NCBI RefSeq assembly: GCF_019977355.1
Contig: NZ_AP024655.1
Coordinates: 2,666,001 to 2,730,000, forward strand
DNA: 64,000 bases
Direction: 5' to 3'
Source: Arthrobacter sp. NicSoilB8
GTDB taxonomy: Bacteria > Actinomycetota > Actinomycetes > Actinomycetales > Micrococcaceae
Shown here: one piece after another, positions 26,360 to 35,675 of the stretch
Layout: each line of letters starts with the position of its first letter
How positions within the stretch are numbered: position 1 is the first letter of the stretch
Made by a program: the position numbers and the translations under genes
Notes under the pieces: generated by a model
Seen by the model: the letters and a program-made list of their open reading frames with translations, nothing else
Databases searched by the model: none
Told to the model about the DNA's origin: nothing

Positions 26360-27112
26360 TTAGAGAGGGAGTACAGGGGCGATGATCGGTACGACTGCCG
26401 CGACGACGCCGGCAAGGCCGCCACCGACCAGCGGTCCGACGACCGGGATCCAGGAATAGCTCCAGTCCGAGGACCCCTTGCCCTTGATCGGAAGCAGCGC
26501 GTGCGCGATCCGGGGGCCGAGGTCACGGGCCGGGTTGATGGCGTAACCGGTGGGACCACCGAGGGAAACGCCGATGCCGACAACCAGCAGGGCGACCGCC
26601 AGCGGGCCGAGTCCGGAAGGCGTCCCGCCGAAGGTCAGGATGACGAACACGAGGACAAAGGTGCCGATGATTTCTGTGACCAGGTTCCACACGTTGGAGC
26701 GGATCGCGGGGCCGGTGGAGAAGACAGCCAGCTGGCTGGCGGGCTCGGGCTCGGCATCGAAGTGCTGCTTGTAGGCCAGCCACATCACCACGGCACCCAG
26801 GAAGGCACCGAGCAGTTCACCGCCGAAGTAGGTCAGCGTCGAGGCGAAATCGACCGGGACGCCGGGTGCGTACAGCTTCTTGCCGTTGAGCAGAAACCCA
26901 AAAGTCACGGCGGGGTTCAGGTGGGCCCCGGACTGGGAGGCAACATAGACACCGGAGAAGACGGCAATGCCCCATCCCCAGGTCACCATCAGGAACCCGC
27001 CGTTGTTGCCCTTGGTGCCTTTGAGCGCAACGTTGGCCACAACGCCGCAACCCAGCAGGGTCAGCATTGCGGTTCCGAATACTTCGGACAGGAAAACTAT
27101 TCCAAGAGACAT
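26360..27112 (-). CDS. glpF: Glycerol uptake facilitator (MIP/aquaglyceroporin)
   Basis: 250 residues with six predicted membrane segments and both NPA boxes: HLNPAVTFG in the first half and INPARDLGPR in the second. The Asp after NPAR is the glycerol-facilitator type rather than the water-channel type. Start chosen at MSLGIVFLSEVFGTAM because GAGGAG lies six bases before this ATG; an upstream in-frame start at 27238 would add 42 low-quality residues. It sits between glpD and glpK and brings in glycerol for GlpK. Confidence 0.93.
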   Translation of the reverse strand: MSLGIVFLSEVFGTAMLTLLGCGVVANVALKGTKGNNGGFLMVTWGWGIAVFSGVYVASQSGAHLNPAVTFGFLLNGKKLYAPGVPVDFASTLTYFGGELLGAFLGAVVMWLAYKQHFDAEPEPASQLAVFSTGPAIRSNVWNLVTEIIGTFVLVFVILTFGGTPSGLGPLAVALLVVGIGVSLGGPTGYAINPARDLGPRIAHALLPIKGKGSSDWSYSWIPVVGPLVGGGLAGVVAAVVPIIAPVLPL

Positions 27113-27166
27113 CTTTGACTCCTCTATTTTCTGTTGTCGGTCCCTCGCGAGTTTGAGGGGCCGTGG

Positions 27167-27194
27167 GGCCGGCAGCATGTTGGTGCTGCCGGCC
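27167..27194 (-). terminator. Hairpin between glpD and glpF
   Basis: 11-bp perfect stem (GGCCGGCAGCA/TGCTGCCGGCC) with a 6-nt loop in the 158-bp glpD-glpF gap. No U run follows. It may attenuate or stabilise the 3' end of the glpD message, giving different glpD and glpFK levels. Confidence 0.4.
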
Positions 27195-27270
27195 GGCCAC
27201 TGCGCCGGCCGCCGGGGCGGACCGCGCAGTGCTTGCACCCGGGCTTCCCTGCCCGGGCACGCAAGTCGAA

Positions 27271-29067
27271 TCAGGCGACCAGGCTGTGGACCCGGACGCC
27301 GTGGAACCGCTGAAGCACCTCCTGCGCGTGGCTGATTTCCTTGGCCCGGCGAGCCGCGTCCCAGCCGAGCGGGCCCGAAAGGAGGTCGGCGACTTCGTTC
27401 AGCAGTTCCCCGGTCACCAGGCCCCGGAAGGCCAGGGACGTGCGGCGGATGAGGACGTCCACGAGGTGCCCGATCTGCTCGTGCGCCGCCATGAACTCCA
27501 GTTCACGGGTGCTGAGCTCGCGCGTGGAGTGCAGCAGCCTGTCCGGCGCTCCGGCCGGGGCGCCGTCCAGGAAGCGGATGACTTCTTCGGCGCGCGTCCC
27601 GTAGCGGGTCAGCAGCCCGGTGACCCTGGCTGCGTCGCGGCCGGCCGACATATGCGCCTTGATCCAGCGCTGAACGCCGTCCTCGCTGTCAGGGAAGCGG
27701 GCGCCGCCGCCGATGGCGAGCTTCGCCGTCGAGACCTTCCGCTCCAGGCCGAGTTCAGCCAGGACATCGTTGCTCAGGTGCTCGGCGAGGGCCCGGAACG
27801 TGGTCCATTTGCCGCCGACGAGGCTCAACACGGCCCCGCCGGCCGCCGCACGGCGTTCGATCCGGTAGTCCCGGCTGACGAAGCCGGGCTGCGTCGCGTC
27901 GTGCTTCGGAAGCGGGCGCACTCCGGAGAATGTGTAGACGATCTGTCCCCGGTCCACCGGAATGTCCGGGAATACGTGGCCGATGAGGTCGAAGAAGTAG
28001 TCGATTTCCGCCTCGGTGCAGACGGCGTCCTCGGCCATGTCGGCATCGACGTCGGTGGTGCCGACCAGGACGCGGTCACCCATCGGGTAGATCAGCACGA
28101 TCCGGCCGTCGGTGTGCTCGAAGAATATTTCCCGGCCGTTGCACGCCGCGAGCAGTTCCGGGTGGTCCATCACAATGTGCGAACCCTTGGTTCCGCCCAT
28201 GAAGGACGACGCCGCCCCCATGGCCTGGTTGGTCAGGTCGACCCAGGCACCGGTGGTGTTCACGATGACGTCAGCGGTGAAGTCGAATACCTCGCCGGTC
28301 AGCTCGTCGCGCAGCTGGACGGTGGTGCCCGCCGGGCTTCCGGCAGCGGTGCCGGACATGCCGGCGCCGTCCGCGGCGCCCACAGAGACGAGCGAAACGT
28401 AGTTGCTGGCCCGGGCCAGGTGGCTGTCCGCGCCGCCGGCCTTCTCGCCGTCCTGGAGCACATCGAGCGTGAGGCGCTCAGGGTTGTGGACCGAGGCGTC
28501 GAAGTAGGTGGCTGCGTACTTGATCCCCGGGTGCAGGCGTGGCAGCTCGGCCAGCGCCCGCTTGCGTCCGCGGAACTGGTGGCGCGGCACGGAGCCGCCG
28601 TCGCGGGAGAAGAAGTCGTACATACTCAGGCCCAGCTTGATCAGGAAGGCCCCGCGCTCGGTGTGCTTCCCCTGCTTGTGGGTCAGGAAGCGCATGGGGG
28701 CCGCCAGGACTCCGGAGAAGGTGCTGAAGATCGGGATCGTGGTCTGGAGCGGCTTGACGTAGTGCGGTGCAATCCGCAGGAGCCGGTTGCGTTCGACCAC
28801 AGACTCCTGGACGAGGCGGAACTCGCCGTTTTCGAGGTACCGGATCCCGCCGTGGATCATGTGGGACGACGCGCCGCTGGCGCCCTGGCAGTAGTCGCCG
28901 CGCTCCACGAGCGCCACGTCGACGCCCTGCAGGGCAAGGTCGCGGAAGGTGCCCACCCCGTTAATTCCGCCTCCGATGATCAAGACCTGCGCGTGCCGCC
29001 GCGTCCGCAGCTTCTGCACCGAGGCTCGATCGTTGGCCGGTGTGCGGGCTGAGTCCTTCTGTCCCAA
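27271..29067 (-). CDS. glpD: Aerobic glycerol-3-phosphate dehydrogenase
   Basis: 598 residues with the chosen start. Oxidises glycerol-3-phosphate to dihydroxyacetone phosphate at the membrane, using FAD. The FAD-binding motif LIIGGGINGVG is near residue 28, then GASGASSHMIHGGIRYLE, VGTTDVDADMAEDAVCT and the C-terminal helical domain. I prefer the TTG at 29067 (LGQKDSARTP) because AGGGAG stands five bases before it; ATGs at 29106 and 29157 are in frame but lack a ribosome-binding site, and the latter overlaps the predicted promoter. First gene of glpD-glpF-glpK, divergent from the regulator. Confidence 0.93.
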   Translation of the reverse strand: MGQKDSARTPANDRASVQKLRTRRHAQVLIIGGGINGVGTFRDLALQGVDVALVERGDYCQGASGASSHMIHGGIRYLENGEFRLVQESVVERNRLLRIAPHYVKPLQTTIPIFSTFSGVLAAPMRFLTHKQGKHTERGAFLIKLGLSMYDFFSRDGGSVPRHQFRGRKRALAELPRLHPGIKYAATYFDASVHNPERLTLDVLQDGEKAGGADSHLARASNYVSLVSVGAADGAGMSGTAAGSPAGTTVQLRDELTGEVFDFTADVIVNTTGAWVDLTNQAMGAASSFMGGTKGSHIVMDHPELLAACNGREIFFEHTDGRIVLIYPMGDRVLVGTTDVDADMAEDAVCTEAEIDYFFDLIGHVFPDIPVDRGQIVYTFSGVRPLPKHDATQPGFVSRDYRIERRAAAGGAVLSLVGGKWTTFRALAEHLSNDVLAELGLERKVSTAKLAIGGGARFPDSEDGVQRWIKAHMSAGRDAARVTGLLTRYGTRAEEVIRFLDGAPAGAPDRLLHSTRELSTRELEFMAAHEQIGHLVDVLIRRTSLAFRGLVTGELLNEVADLLSGPLGWDAARRAKEISHAQEVLQRFHGVRVHSLVA

Positions 29068-29127
29068 AACTGCTCCCTTGGGTTTGGTTCTGTGCGGCAC
29101 GCCCATGGCGCGGCGCCGTTCAACACT

Positions 29128-29157
29128 ATTCTTTGGAGTAATGGAAAATGGAGTCAA
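29128..29157 (-). promoter_or_regulatory. Candidate glpD promoter
   Basis: Minus-strand TTGACT (-35, 29152-29157) and AAGAAT (-10, 29128-29133) with an 18-bp spacer. The predicted start near 29121 gives a leader of about 54 nt to the TTG start of glpD. The -35 lies 7 bp from the palindrome at 29164. Confidence 0.5.
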
Positions 29158-29163
29158 GCACTA

Positions 29164-29177
29164 TGCACAAACGTGCA
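29164..29177. promoter_or_regulatory. Palindromic operator candidate between glpD and its regulator
   Basis: TGCAC-AAAC-GTGCA, a perfect 5-bp inverted repeat located between the divergent glpD promoter and the regulator start codon (14 bp away). It is a natural site for the SorC/DeoR-type repressor encoded next to it. Assignment is by position and symmetry only. Confidence 0.45.
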
Positions 29178-29190
29178 GATGGGAAATTTC

Positions 29191-30153
29191 ATGACGCCTC
29201 CACGCCAGTCCGACGCCCTCCGCGCGGCCCAGCTGTATTACCTCCAGGACCTGACCATGGACGCGATCGCGCGGGAGCTCCGGACGTCCCGCTCCACAGT
29301 GTCGCGGCTGCTTTCGGCGGCACGTGATTCGGGTCTGGTGCAGATCCAGATCCGCAGCCCGCTGGACACCGGGCCCGAACTTGAGAGCATGATCCGCACC
29401 GAATACAAGGTGGATGTGCACGTCGTTCCGGTGGTGGACACCCTCAATGAGGCGGAAACACTGGACCGCGTGGCCATGCAGGCCGCCCGAACGATCGGGC
29501 CGCTGGTGGACTCCAACGCCATCATCGGCGTCGCCTGGGGCTCGACCCTGAGCGCCGTGAGCCGACACCTGACCCGAAAGATCACCCATGACAGCGTGAT
29601 CGTCCAGCTCAACGGTGCCGGCAACATGCAGACCACCGGCATCACCTATGCCTCGGACATCATGCGACGGTTCGGCAGCGCCTACGGGGCACGGGTGGAA
29701 CAGTTCCCCGTGCCGGCCTTCTTCGACCATGCCGCGACCAAAACCGCCATGTGGAATGAGCGCAGTGTTCAACGCATCCTGGATCTGCAGTCGCGGATGA
29801 GCATCGCGATCTTCGGTGTCGGATCGGTCGACGCCGACTACCCCAGTCACGTCTATGCCGGCGGGTACCTCGATGAGGACGACCTGAACGTGCTCGCGAA
29901 CTCCGATGTGGTGGGTGACGTCGCGACCGTATTCTTCCGGGCGGACGGGTCCTCGGACGGCATCACGCTCAACGAGCGCTCCACCGGCCCGGACCTCGCC
30001 CAGCTCCGCCAGGTTCGGCGGCGCATCTGTGTCGTGTCCGGCGCCTCCAAGATCAACGGGCTGAGGGGGGCGCTGGCGGCAGGACTTGCCACGGACCTGA
30101 TCCTCGACGAAGCCAGCGCACGCAGGCTGGTCCGGTTTGACGGACTGGCCTGA
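29191..30153 (+). CDS. SorC/DeoR-type sugar-binding transcriptional regulator
   Basis: 320 residues. N-terminal helix-turn-helix (LTMDAIARELRTSRSTVSRL, about 20-40), then the SorC sugar-binding domain with GVAWGSTLSAVSRHL, VVQL-type NGAGNM and the C-terminal effector-site region (GDVATVFFRADGSSDG; ICVVSGASKINGLRGAL). Such regulators respond to phosphorylated sugars or polyols. Divergent from glpD-glpF-glpK, so probably their regulator with glycerol-3-phosphate or a relative as effector (inference). The start is ATG 29191; ATG 29179 is an alternative four residues longer. Confidence 0.88.
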   Translation: MTPPRQSDALRAAQLYYLQDLTMDAIARELRTSRSTVSRLLSAARDSGLVQIQIRSPLDTGPELESMIRTEYKVDVHVVPVVDTLNEAETLDRVAMQAARTIGPLVDSNAIIGVAWGSTLSAVSRHLTRKITHDSVIVQLNGAGNMQTTGITYASDIMRRFGSAYGARVEQFPVPAFFDHAATKTAMWNERSVQRILDLQSRMSIAIFGVGSVDADYPSHVYAGGYLDEDDLNVLANSDVVGDVATVFFRADGSSDGITLNERSTGPDLAQLRQVRRRICVVSGASKINGLRGALAAGLATDLILDEASARRLVRFDGLA

Positions 30154-30244
30154 CCGGACGCGGCGGACGGCGGCCGGTGGCCGGAGGCCGCCGGCTGCAG
30201 CCGCGGTCCGCCACTCGGGGGCGCCAGTGGGTAAAGTCAGTGTC

Positions 30245-31114
30245 ATGAGAATCTCTCCCCGGCTGACCCTGAACAACGGCGTACTGATCGACCGGCTGGG
30301 GTTCGGGCTCTATAAGGTCCCTCCGGCCGATGCCGCCAATCTGGTGACCATGGCCATCGAGGCCGGCTACCGCCACTTCGATACTGCCGCCATGTACGGC
30401 AATGAGACCGGCGTCGGCAAGGGCATCGGTGCCCTGTCCGGATTTGAGGGCACCGGCGGCGGCCCGGGGGAAACCGCACCGTACGTGTCCCGCGAGGACC
30501 TCTTCATCACCACGAAGGTTTGGAATGACGACCACGGCTACGACGCCACGATGCGGGCGTTCGACACCTCAATCTCCAACCTCGGCCTGGAGTACATCGA
30601 CCTCTACCTGATCCATTGGCCGTGCGCCCGGCGGGGCCTGTTCCAGGAGACATACCGGGCCTTGGAGACCCTGTACCGCGAAGGTAAAGTCCGGGCAATC
30701 GGCGTCTGCAACTTCCAGCCGCAGCACCTGGACCGGCTCCTGGAGACGGCCGAGGTTGTGCCGGCCGTCAACCAGATTGAGCTCCATCCCTGGCTGCAGC
30801 AGGACGAACTGCGCGAAAAGCACAATCTGCTGGGCATCCGCACCGAGGCGTGGAGCCCGTTGGGCCGCGGCCAGGTCCTGAAGGATCCGGTGATCCTGGC
30901 CCTCGCCGCCGAACACGACCGCACGCCGGCGCAGGTCATCCTCCGCTGGCACCTGCAGCTGGGCAACATTGCCATCCCGAAGGCCAGCTCGTTCGCGCGG
31001 ATCCACGAAAACCGCGATGTCTTCGACTTTGAACTCTCGCCGCTGGACATGACGGAGATCGCGGCCCTCGAACGAGGGTTCCGGACCGGCTCCCACCCAG
31101 ACAACGTCAAATAG
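30245..31114 (+). CDS. Aldo/keto reductase
   Basis: 289-residue NADPH-dependent oxidoreductase of the AKR5-like group. The catalytic tetrad is visible: Asp and Tyr in FDTAAMYGNE, Lys in FITTKVWND and His in YLIHWP. NADP-binding motifs near the C-terminus are IPKASSFARIHEN. An insert (GFEGTGGGPGETAPYV) is longer than usual. I chose the start MRISPRLTLNNG because family homology begins there; an upstream in-frame ATG at 30137 overlaps the regulator gene. The next gene follows after 11 bp, so it probably begins a three-gene unit. The substrate is unknown. Confidence 0.9.
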   Translation: MRISPRLTLNNGVLIDRLGFGLYKVPPADAANLVTMAIEAGYRHFDTAAMYGNETGVGKGIGALSGFEGTGGGPGETAPYVSREDLFITTKVWNDDHGYDATMRAFDTSISNLGLEYIDLYLIHWPCARRGLFQETYRALETLYREGKVRAIGVCNFQPQHLDRLLETAEVVPAVNQIELHPWLQQDELREKHNLLGIRTEAWSPLGRGQVLKDPVILALAAEHDRTPAQVILRWHLQLGNIAIPKASSFARIHENRDVFDFELSPLDMTEIAALERGFRTGSHPDNVK

Positions 31115-31125
31115 GATTCGAACCC

Positions 31126-32052
31126 ATGGAACAAGTGGACACCGGGTCCTCACGCACGCCCCTGTTCAGCAGCGCACTCGCCGCCCGCACCCGGGCCGCG
31201 TCCGCAGAGGTTGACGGCACCTCGATTGCCTACTGGGTCTACGAGCCCGTCCGGGTCACACCGGAGACCCGCACCATCCTGGTGGTGCACGGATTCCGCG
31301 GCGACCACCACGGCCTGCTGCGGGTGGCCGACCAGCTGACGGACATGCGCCTGATCATGCCGGATCTGCCGGGCTTCGGCGGCTCGGCAGCCTTCGAGGA
31401 TACCGAACACAGTGTTGCCGGCTATGGCCGGTTCCTGAGCGGCTTCATGGCCACGCTGGGCCTGGGCCCGGACACCGTCCTGCTGGGACATTCGTTCGGT
31501 TCGATCATCGCCAGCCACTTCGTGGCGGCCAACCGGGATGCCGTGGCCGAACTTATCCTGGTCAATCCCATCGCGGCGCCCGCCCTCGAGGGTCCCAAAG
31601 GCCTCATGACCAAGCTTGCGGTGCTCTACTATGAGGCCGCGGCGCGCCTTCCCCGGCGCCTCGGGCTGGCCCTCCTGCGCAGCCAGGCGATCGTGCGGGT
31701 GATGAGTGTGGCTATGGCCAAGACCGGGGACAGGGATCTCCGCCGGTTCGTGCACGCCCAGCACAGTTCCTACTTCTCGGCCTTCGCGGACCGCGACAGC
31801 CTGCTTCAGGCTTTCAAGGCCTCGGTCGGCAGCAATGTCTCGGAGGTGGCCCGCGAACTGACCCTCCCGGTGCTCCTGATCGCCGGAGAGAAGGACGAGA
31901 TTGCCATGCTGGCGGACCAGCACAAACTCGCGGCCCTGCTTCCGGACGCGACGCTGGAAGTCATCCCCGGCGTCGGGCACCTGATCCACTACGAAACCCC
32001 CGAACCCGCTGCCCGCTACATCCGACGCTTCCTCAAGGACCACGCCGCATGA
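31126..32052 (+). CDS. Alpha/beta hydrolase
   Basis: 308 residues with the alpha/beta hydrolase fold: oxyanion motif VVHGFRGDHHG, nucleophile elbow GHSFGS (Ser near residue 124), a late Asp in LLIAGEKDEIAM and the catalytic His in PGVGHLIHYETP. It has no signal peptide and probably acts in the cytoplasm. The substrate is not predictable. It is tightly packed between an aldo/keto reductase (11 bp) and a glycosyltransferase (ATGA overlap), so the three are likely cotranscribed. Confidence 0.9.
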   Translation: MEQVDTGSSRTPLFSSALAARTRAASAEVDGTSIAYWVYEPVRVTPETRTILVVHGFRGDHHGLLRVADQLTDMRLIMPDLPGFGGSAAFEDTEHSVAGYGRFLSGFMATLGLGPDTVLLGHSFGSIIASHFVAANRDAVAELILVNPIAAPALEGPKGLMTKLAVLYYEAAARLPRRLGLALLRSQAIVRVMSVAMAKTGDRDLRRFVHAQHSSYFSAFADRDSLLQAFKASVGSNVSEVARELTLPVLLIAGEKDEIAMLADQHKLAALLPDATLEVIPGVGHLIHYETPEPAARYIRRFLKDHAA

Positions 32053-33134
32053 AGATTCTCATTGATGCCCGCTTCACCCGGCTGGACCACCATGACGGCA
32101 TCAGCCGGTACGGCGCCAGCCTGATTGCGGCCGCCGCCAAAATCGCCGACGTCTCGATGCTGATCAGCGACCCCCGCCAGCTCGCGCTCCTGCCGGACGT
32201 TCCGTACACCATCATCAACAGCCCGCTGTCCCCGGCCGAGCTCTTCGTGGCCGCCAGGGTCAACAAACTGGGTGCGGACGTGGTGGTGTGCCCCATGCAG
32301 ACCATGGGCAGTTGGGGCCGCAAGTACGCCCTCGTGCTGACCCTGCACGACCTCATCTACTACGAGCACCCCACCCCGCCCGGGTTCCTGCCGGCCCCCG
32401 TCCGGGTCCTGTGGCGCCTGTACCACAAGGCCTTCTGGCCCCAACGGCTCCTGCTGAACCGGGCCGACGTCGTGGCGACCATCAGTTCAACCACCGCCGC
32501 CCTGATCTCGAAGTACCGGCTCACTCAGCGTCCCGTCAGGATCGTCGGTAACGCCCCCCAGCACGGCCACACACCGCGGGACCCCGGGGCGGGTGCCGAC
32601 AAGACGCTGCTCTACATGGGTTCCTTCATGCCCTACAAGAACGTCGAAACCATGATCCGCGGCATGGCGGAACTGCCGGAGATGACTCTCCACCTGTTGA
32701 GCCGCATCACCCCGGAGCGGCGGGCCGAACTCGAGGTCCTGGCTCCGCAGGGCGCAAACATTGTCTTCCACAACGGCGTGACCGACGCCGAGTATGAGAC
32801 CCTCCTGGCGCGCACTACCGCCCTGATCAGCCTGTCCCGTGCCGAGGGCTACGGACTGCCCCTCGTCGAGGCGATGTCCCACGGCACGCCTGTGATCGCC
32901 AGCGACATCCCGATCTTCCGTGAGGTCGGCGATGATGCCGTCAGCTACGTGCATCCTGACTCGCCGTCGGAGTTTGCCGAGGCAGTGCGCAGGCTCGAGG
33001 ACCCTGACCTGTGGAAGGCCCGTTCACGCCGGTCAGTGGAGCGGGCCGCCGACTTCAGCTGGGACGAGTCCGCGCGGCGGCTCGTGGCCGCCGCCGAAGA
33101 GGCCGTCGCGCTCCGCAGCCGGGGAAAAGGCTAG
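32049..33134 (+). CDS. GT4-family glycosyltransferase
   Basis: 361 residues, GT-B fold. The N-terminal domain starts MKILIDARFTRLDHHDGISRYG, and the C-terminal donor-binding domain has LLYMGSFMPYKNVETMI and the EX7E-type motif EGYGLPLVE followed by AMSHGTPVIASDIPIFREV. It probably transfers a hexose, often mannose in this group, to a lipid or glycan acceptor; donor and acceptor are unknown. The start overlaps the hydrolase stop (ATGA), indicating translational coupling. Confidence 0.9.
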   Translation: MKILIDARFTRLDHHDGISRYGASLIAAAAKIADVSMLISDPRQLALLPDVPYTIINSPLSPAELFVAARVNKLGADVVVCPMQTMGSWGRKYALVLTLHDLIYYEHPTPPGFLPAPVRVLWRLYHKAFWPQRLLLNRADVVATISSTTAALISKYRLTQRPVRIVGNAPQHGHTPRDPGAGADKTLLYMGSFMPYKNVETMIRGMAELPEMTLHLLSRITPERRAELEVLAPQGANIVFHNGVTDAEYETLLARTTALISLSRAEGYGLPLVEAMSHGTPVIASDIPIFREVGDDAVSYVHPDSPSEFAEAVRRLEDPDLWKARSRRSVERAADFSWDESARRLVAAAEEAVALRSRGKG

Positions 33135-33285
33135 CGCGGGCGGTACCGGTCCCTGGTCAGCGCGCGGAGTTTCCCCAACTTTGCCACCGCGACGTCGGGA
33201 CGCCCCGGCGTCGCGGGCGGCCACGCCGTCGGACGCCGGCAAAGGCGGGGAAACCAGGCGGCGGCCTGGCAGGGCGGCACAGCGG

Positions 33286-35475
33286 CTAGAGGACGTCCAC
33301 TCCGTCAAGGCGCAGCTGCACCGGGTCGTCGCTGCGCTTGGCCGCAGCTGCGGCCTTGACGGCCCGAAGGACTGCGGTGACGTCCGCGGCCTGGGCATAG
33401 GGGATGAACAGCAGGGTCCGCATCTCCTCGCCGGCATCCCGCGGCGCAGAGTCCTTCAGCGCAGCATCCCGTGGCGCTGTGCGTCCGGCACCCGCGGCTG
33501 CCGGCAGCACGACCGGCGCCGGCCCGGCCGTCCGGAGGACGGTTCCCCGCGTTGCCAGGCGCTGCTGTACGGCCTCGGTGAAATGCCCGACGGCGGTCCT
33601 GCCGCCGGTGATGGAAGCGACGCGCACGGCGGGCGGCAGCTGCAGCTCCTGCCGCAGCGCCAGTTCCCGGCCGGCGTACCCGGCAGGATCCCAGCGCAGC
33701 AGGGCGCCCACCCCGGCAGCGTCGTCGGCGGTAATGACCACGAGGCCGCCGTCCGGTGCCGGCCGCACGAGGGCCGCGGCGTTGAACCAGCGGCGTACCG
33801 CGTCCTCCCCCGCCCTGAGGTTCTCCCGGCGCAGCAGTGAGTCGCCGTCCAGGAGCAGGGCCGCGGCGTAGCCGCCGGCGGCCACCGGCTCGGCGCCGAC
33901 GGTCGCCACCACGAGGGCCTTCGCATCCGGAACCGTGGCCTTGACCTGGTCCCCGGAGGAAGTGATGACCGGTTTACCCGGAAACGCCCGGCCCAGCTCC
34001 TCGGCCGTGCGGAGGGCTCCCGTGGCGCCGCGCCTGAGCCGCACACCGTTGCACGTGCCGCAGCGCCACGCGGGTGCCGGGGCCGAGCACCAGCGGCATT
34101 GCGGCACAGCGGTGCTGCCGCTGGGACCGGCGATTGCCAGGGGCCCGCTGCAGGCGGTACAGCGGGCCGGTTCCCGGCAGGCTTCGCACACCAGAGAAGG
34201 TGCATAGCCGGCCCTGGCCACCTGGACCAGGACCGGTCCGCGTTCCAGGCCGTCCTTGGCAGCCCGCCATGCCGCGCCCGGGAGTCGGGCGATGCGGGCC
34301 AGCGGGTCGTGTTCGAGTTCATAGCTGTCGGCCGTGTTCAGCACGCGCGGGACCGTCCGCCGGATGACGGACCGCTCCGCTTCCACGGCCCGCGCCCAGC
34401 CGGAGGCCACCAGCCGCTCGGACTCTGTGCTGCGCGAGTGGGCCGCGAGGAGGCACGCAGCCCCCTCCTGGCCTGCACGGAGCAGGAGGACTTCCCGGGA
34501 GTGCGCATACGGGGACCGTTGTTCGATGTGGAGGTCATCGCCGTCGTCCCAGCAGACCACGAGCCCGAGGTTGTGCACGGGCGCGTAGGCGGCGGACCGC
34601 GTGCCCACAGCGACCCCGGCGGCGCCGCTGAGCACGCGCAGGAAACTGCGGTAGCGCGGGGTCTGGCCGTCGTCGGCGGTGAGCCGGGCGACGTCGCCGG
34701 CGGGAAGGACTTCCAGGAGCGCGGCCTCCACCCTGTCGAGGTCGCGGTAGTCGGGAACCACTACGACGGCGCCGCGGCCGGACAGCCGTACCGCGGCCAC
34801 AGCCTCCGCGACGAGCCGCGGCCAGCCGCCGGCCCCGTACCCCTGCAGCGCGGTCAGCACGGCCCGGGGAGACTCCCCCGCACCGAGGTGGGCCAGGAAT
34901 GCCGGACCGTTGCGGTACGAGGCCCAGCCGCTGCCTGCGGCGGCCGGCCGAATCGACACGGCGGTCGCATGACCGACTGCTTCAGTACCGAACAGTTCAG
35001 GATCGAGCCGGCCGTCCGGGGCGAATTCCTTTTCGAGTTTTGCCATGCGCGGCGGCACGGCGACGCGCAGGACATCGCTGACGGTCCCGGCGTAGCGCGC
35101 GGCGATCCGGCCGGCGAGTTCTGCCACGGCGGTGGTCAGGACCGGGACGGGTGAAACCACTTTGTGCAGCGGCACGAGGGGGTGGCCGGCGTCGGACACG
35201 GCCGTGCGTTCCAGAAGATATCCCGCCAGTTCCTGTCCGTTGAACTTCACCTTGACCCGGACGCCCGGCTGGGCTTCGGCGTCGAGGGTGGCCGGCACGC
35301 TGTAGTCAAACGGCCGGTCCAGGTGCGGCAGCGAGGATTCGATGAGCACCCTGGCTACCGGCAGGTCCGCGGCAAGGGCCGGCCCGGACGCTTGCGCGGC
35401 GGAGGCGGGAAAGCCCTGGAGCAGGGAAAGCTGCTGGGGTTTGCCGTGCGCGCCGCCGTCAGGAGTGGGGCTCAC
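33286..35475 (-). CDS. priA: Primosomal protein N' (PriA), actinobacterial form lacking the helicase P-loop
   Basis: 729 residues. The N-terminal 3'BD (ARVLIESSLPHLDRPFDYSV; GVRVKVKFNGQELAGYLL) and the zinc-binding cysteine cluster (CEACREPARCTACSG, CRWCSAP, CGTCNG) are PriA hallmarks. Where helicase-active PriA has GVTGSGKTEVY, this protein has GAGGWPRLVAEAVAAV, and the DEEH box is replaced by CWDDGDD, so ATP hydrolysis is unlikely. The GTG at 35475 has GGGGAGG eight bases upstream and is preferred to the TTG at 35508. It probably remains a replication-restart scaffold. It is convergent with the glycosyltransferase gene and lies downstream of metK. Confidence 0.9.
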   Translation of the reverse strand: MSPTPDGGAHGKPQQLSLLQGFPASAAQASGPALAADLPVARVLIESSLPHLDRPFDYSVPATLDAEAQPGVRVKVKFNGQELAGYLLERTAVSDAGHPLVPLHKVVSPVPVLTTAVAELAGRIAARYAGTVSDVLRVAVPPRMAKLEKEFAPDGRLDPELFGTEAVGHATAVSIRPAAAGSGWASYRNGPAFLAHLGAGESPRAVLTALQGYGAGGWPRLVAEAVAAVRLSGRGAVVVVPDYRDLDRVEAALLEVLPAGDVARLTADDGQTPRYRSFLRVLSGAAGVAVGTRSAAYAPVHNLGLVVCWDDGDDLHIEQRSPYAHSREVLLLRAGQEGAACLLAAHSRSTESERLVASGWARAVEAERSVIRRTVPRVLNTADSYELEHDPLARIARLPGAAWRAAKDGLERGPVLVQVARAGYAPSLVCEACREPARCTACSGPLAIAGPSGSTAVPQCRWCSAPAPAWRCGTCNGVRLRRGATGALRTAEELGRAFPGKPVITSSGDQVKATVPDAKALVVATVGAEPVAAGGYAAALLLDGDSLLRRENLRAGEDAVRRWFNAAALVRPAPDGGLVVITADDAAGVGALLRWDPAGYAGRELALRQELQLPPAVRVASITGGRTAVGHFTEAVQQRLATRGTVLRTAGPAPVVLPAAAGAGRTAPRDAALKDSAPRDAGEEMRTLLFIPYAQAADVTAVLRAVKAAAAAKRSDDPVQLRLDGVDVL

Positions 35476-35620
35476 GGCTGGCACCTCCCCTCCGGATCGC
35501 TTGGACAACGGCTCACACTAGACCTCTCGTGCCGGACTCCGCCCCGCCGGACCAGTCGCGGCGGACACCCCGCGCCCCGGGACACCCCGCCCGGGGGCAA
35601 GAACAGCAGCTAAATGGCAA

Positions 35621-35652
35621 GTAGCCAGGCCACCGGAAGGCGGCCTGGCTAC
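35621..35652 (-). terminator. Terminator hairpin downstream of metK and the repeat ORF
   Basis: Perfect 11-bp stem (GTAGCCAGGCC/GGCCTGGCTAC, 10-nt loop) 24 bp after the stop of the 35676-35825 ORF, followed on the minus strand by TTGCCATTTAG. It places the 15-bp repeat block inside the metK transcript. Confidence 0.6.
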
Positions 35653-35675
35653 AGCAGATCACACGGCACTGACAA

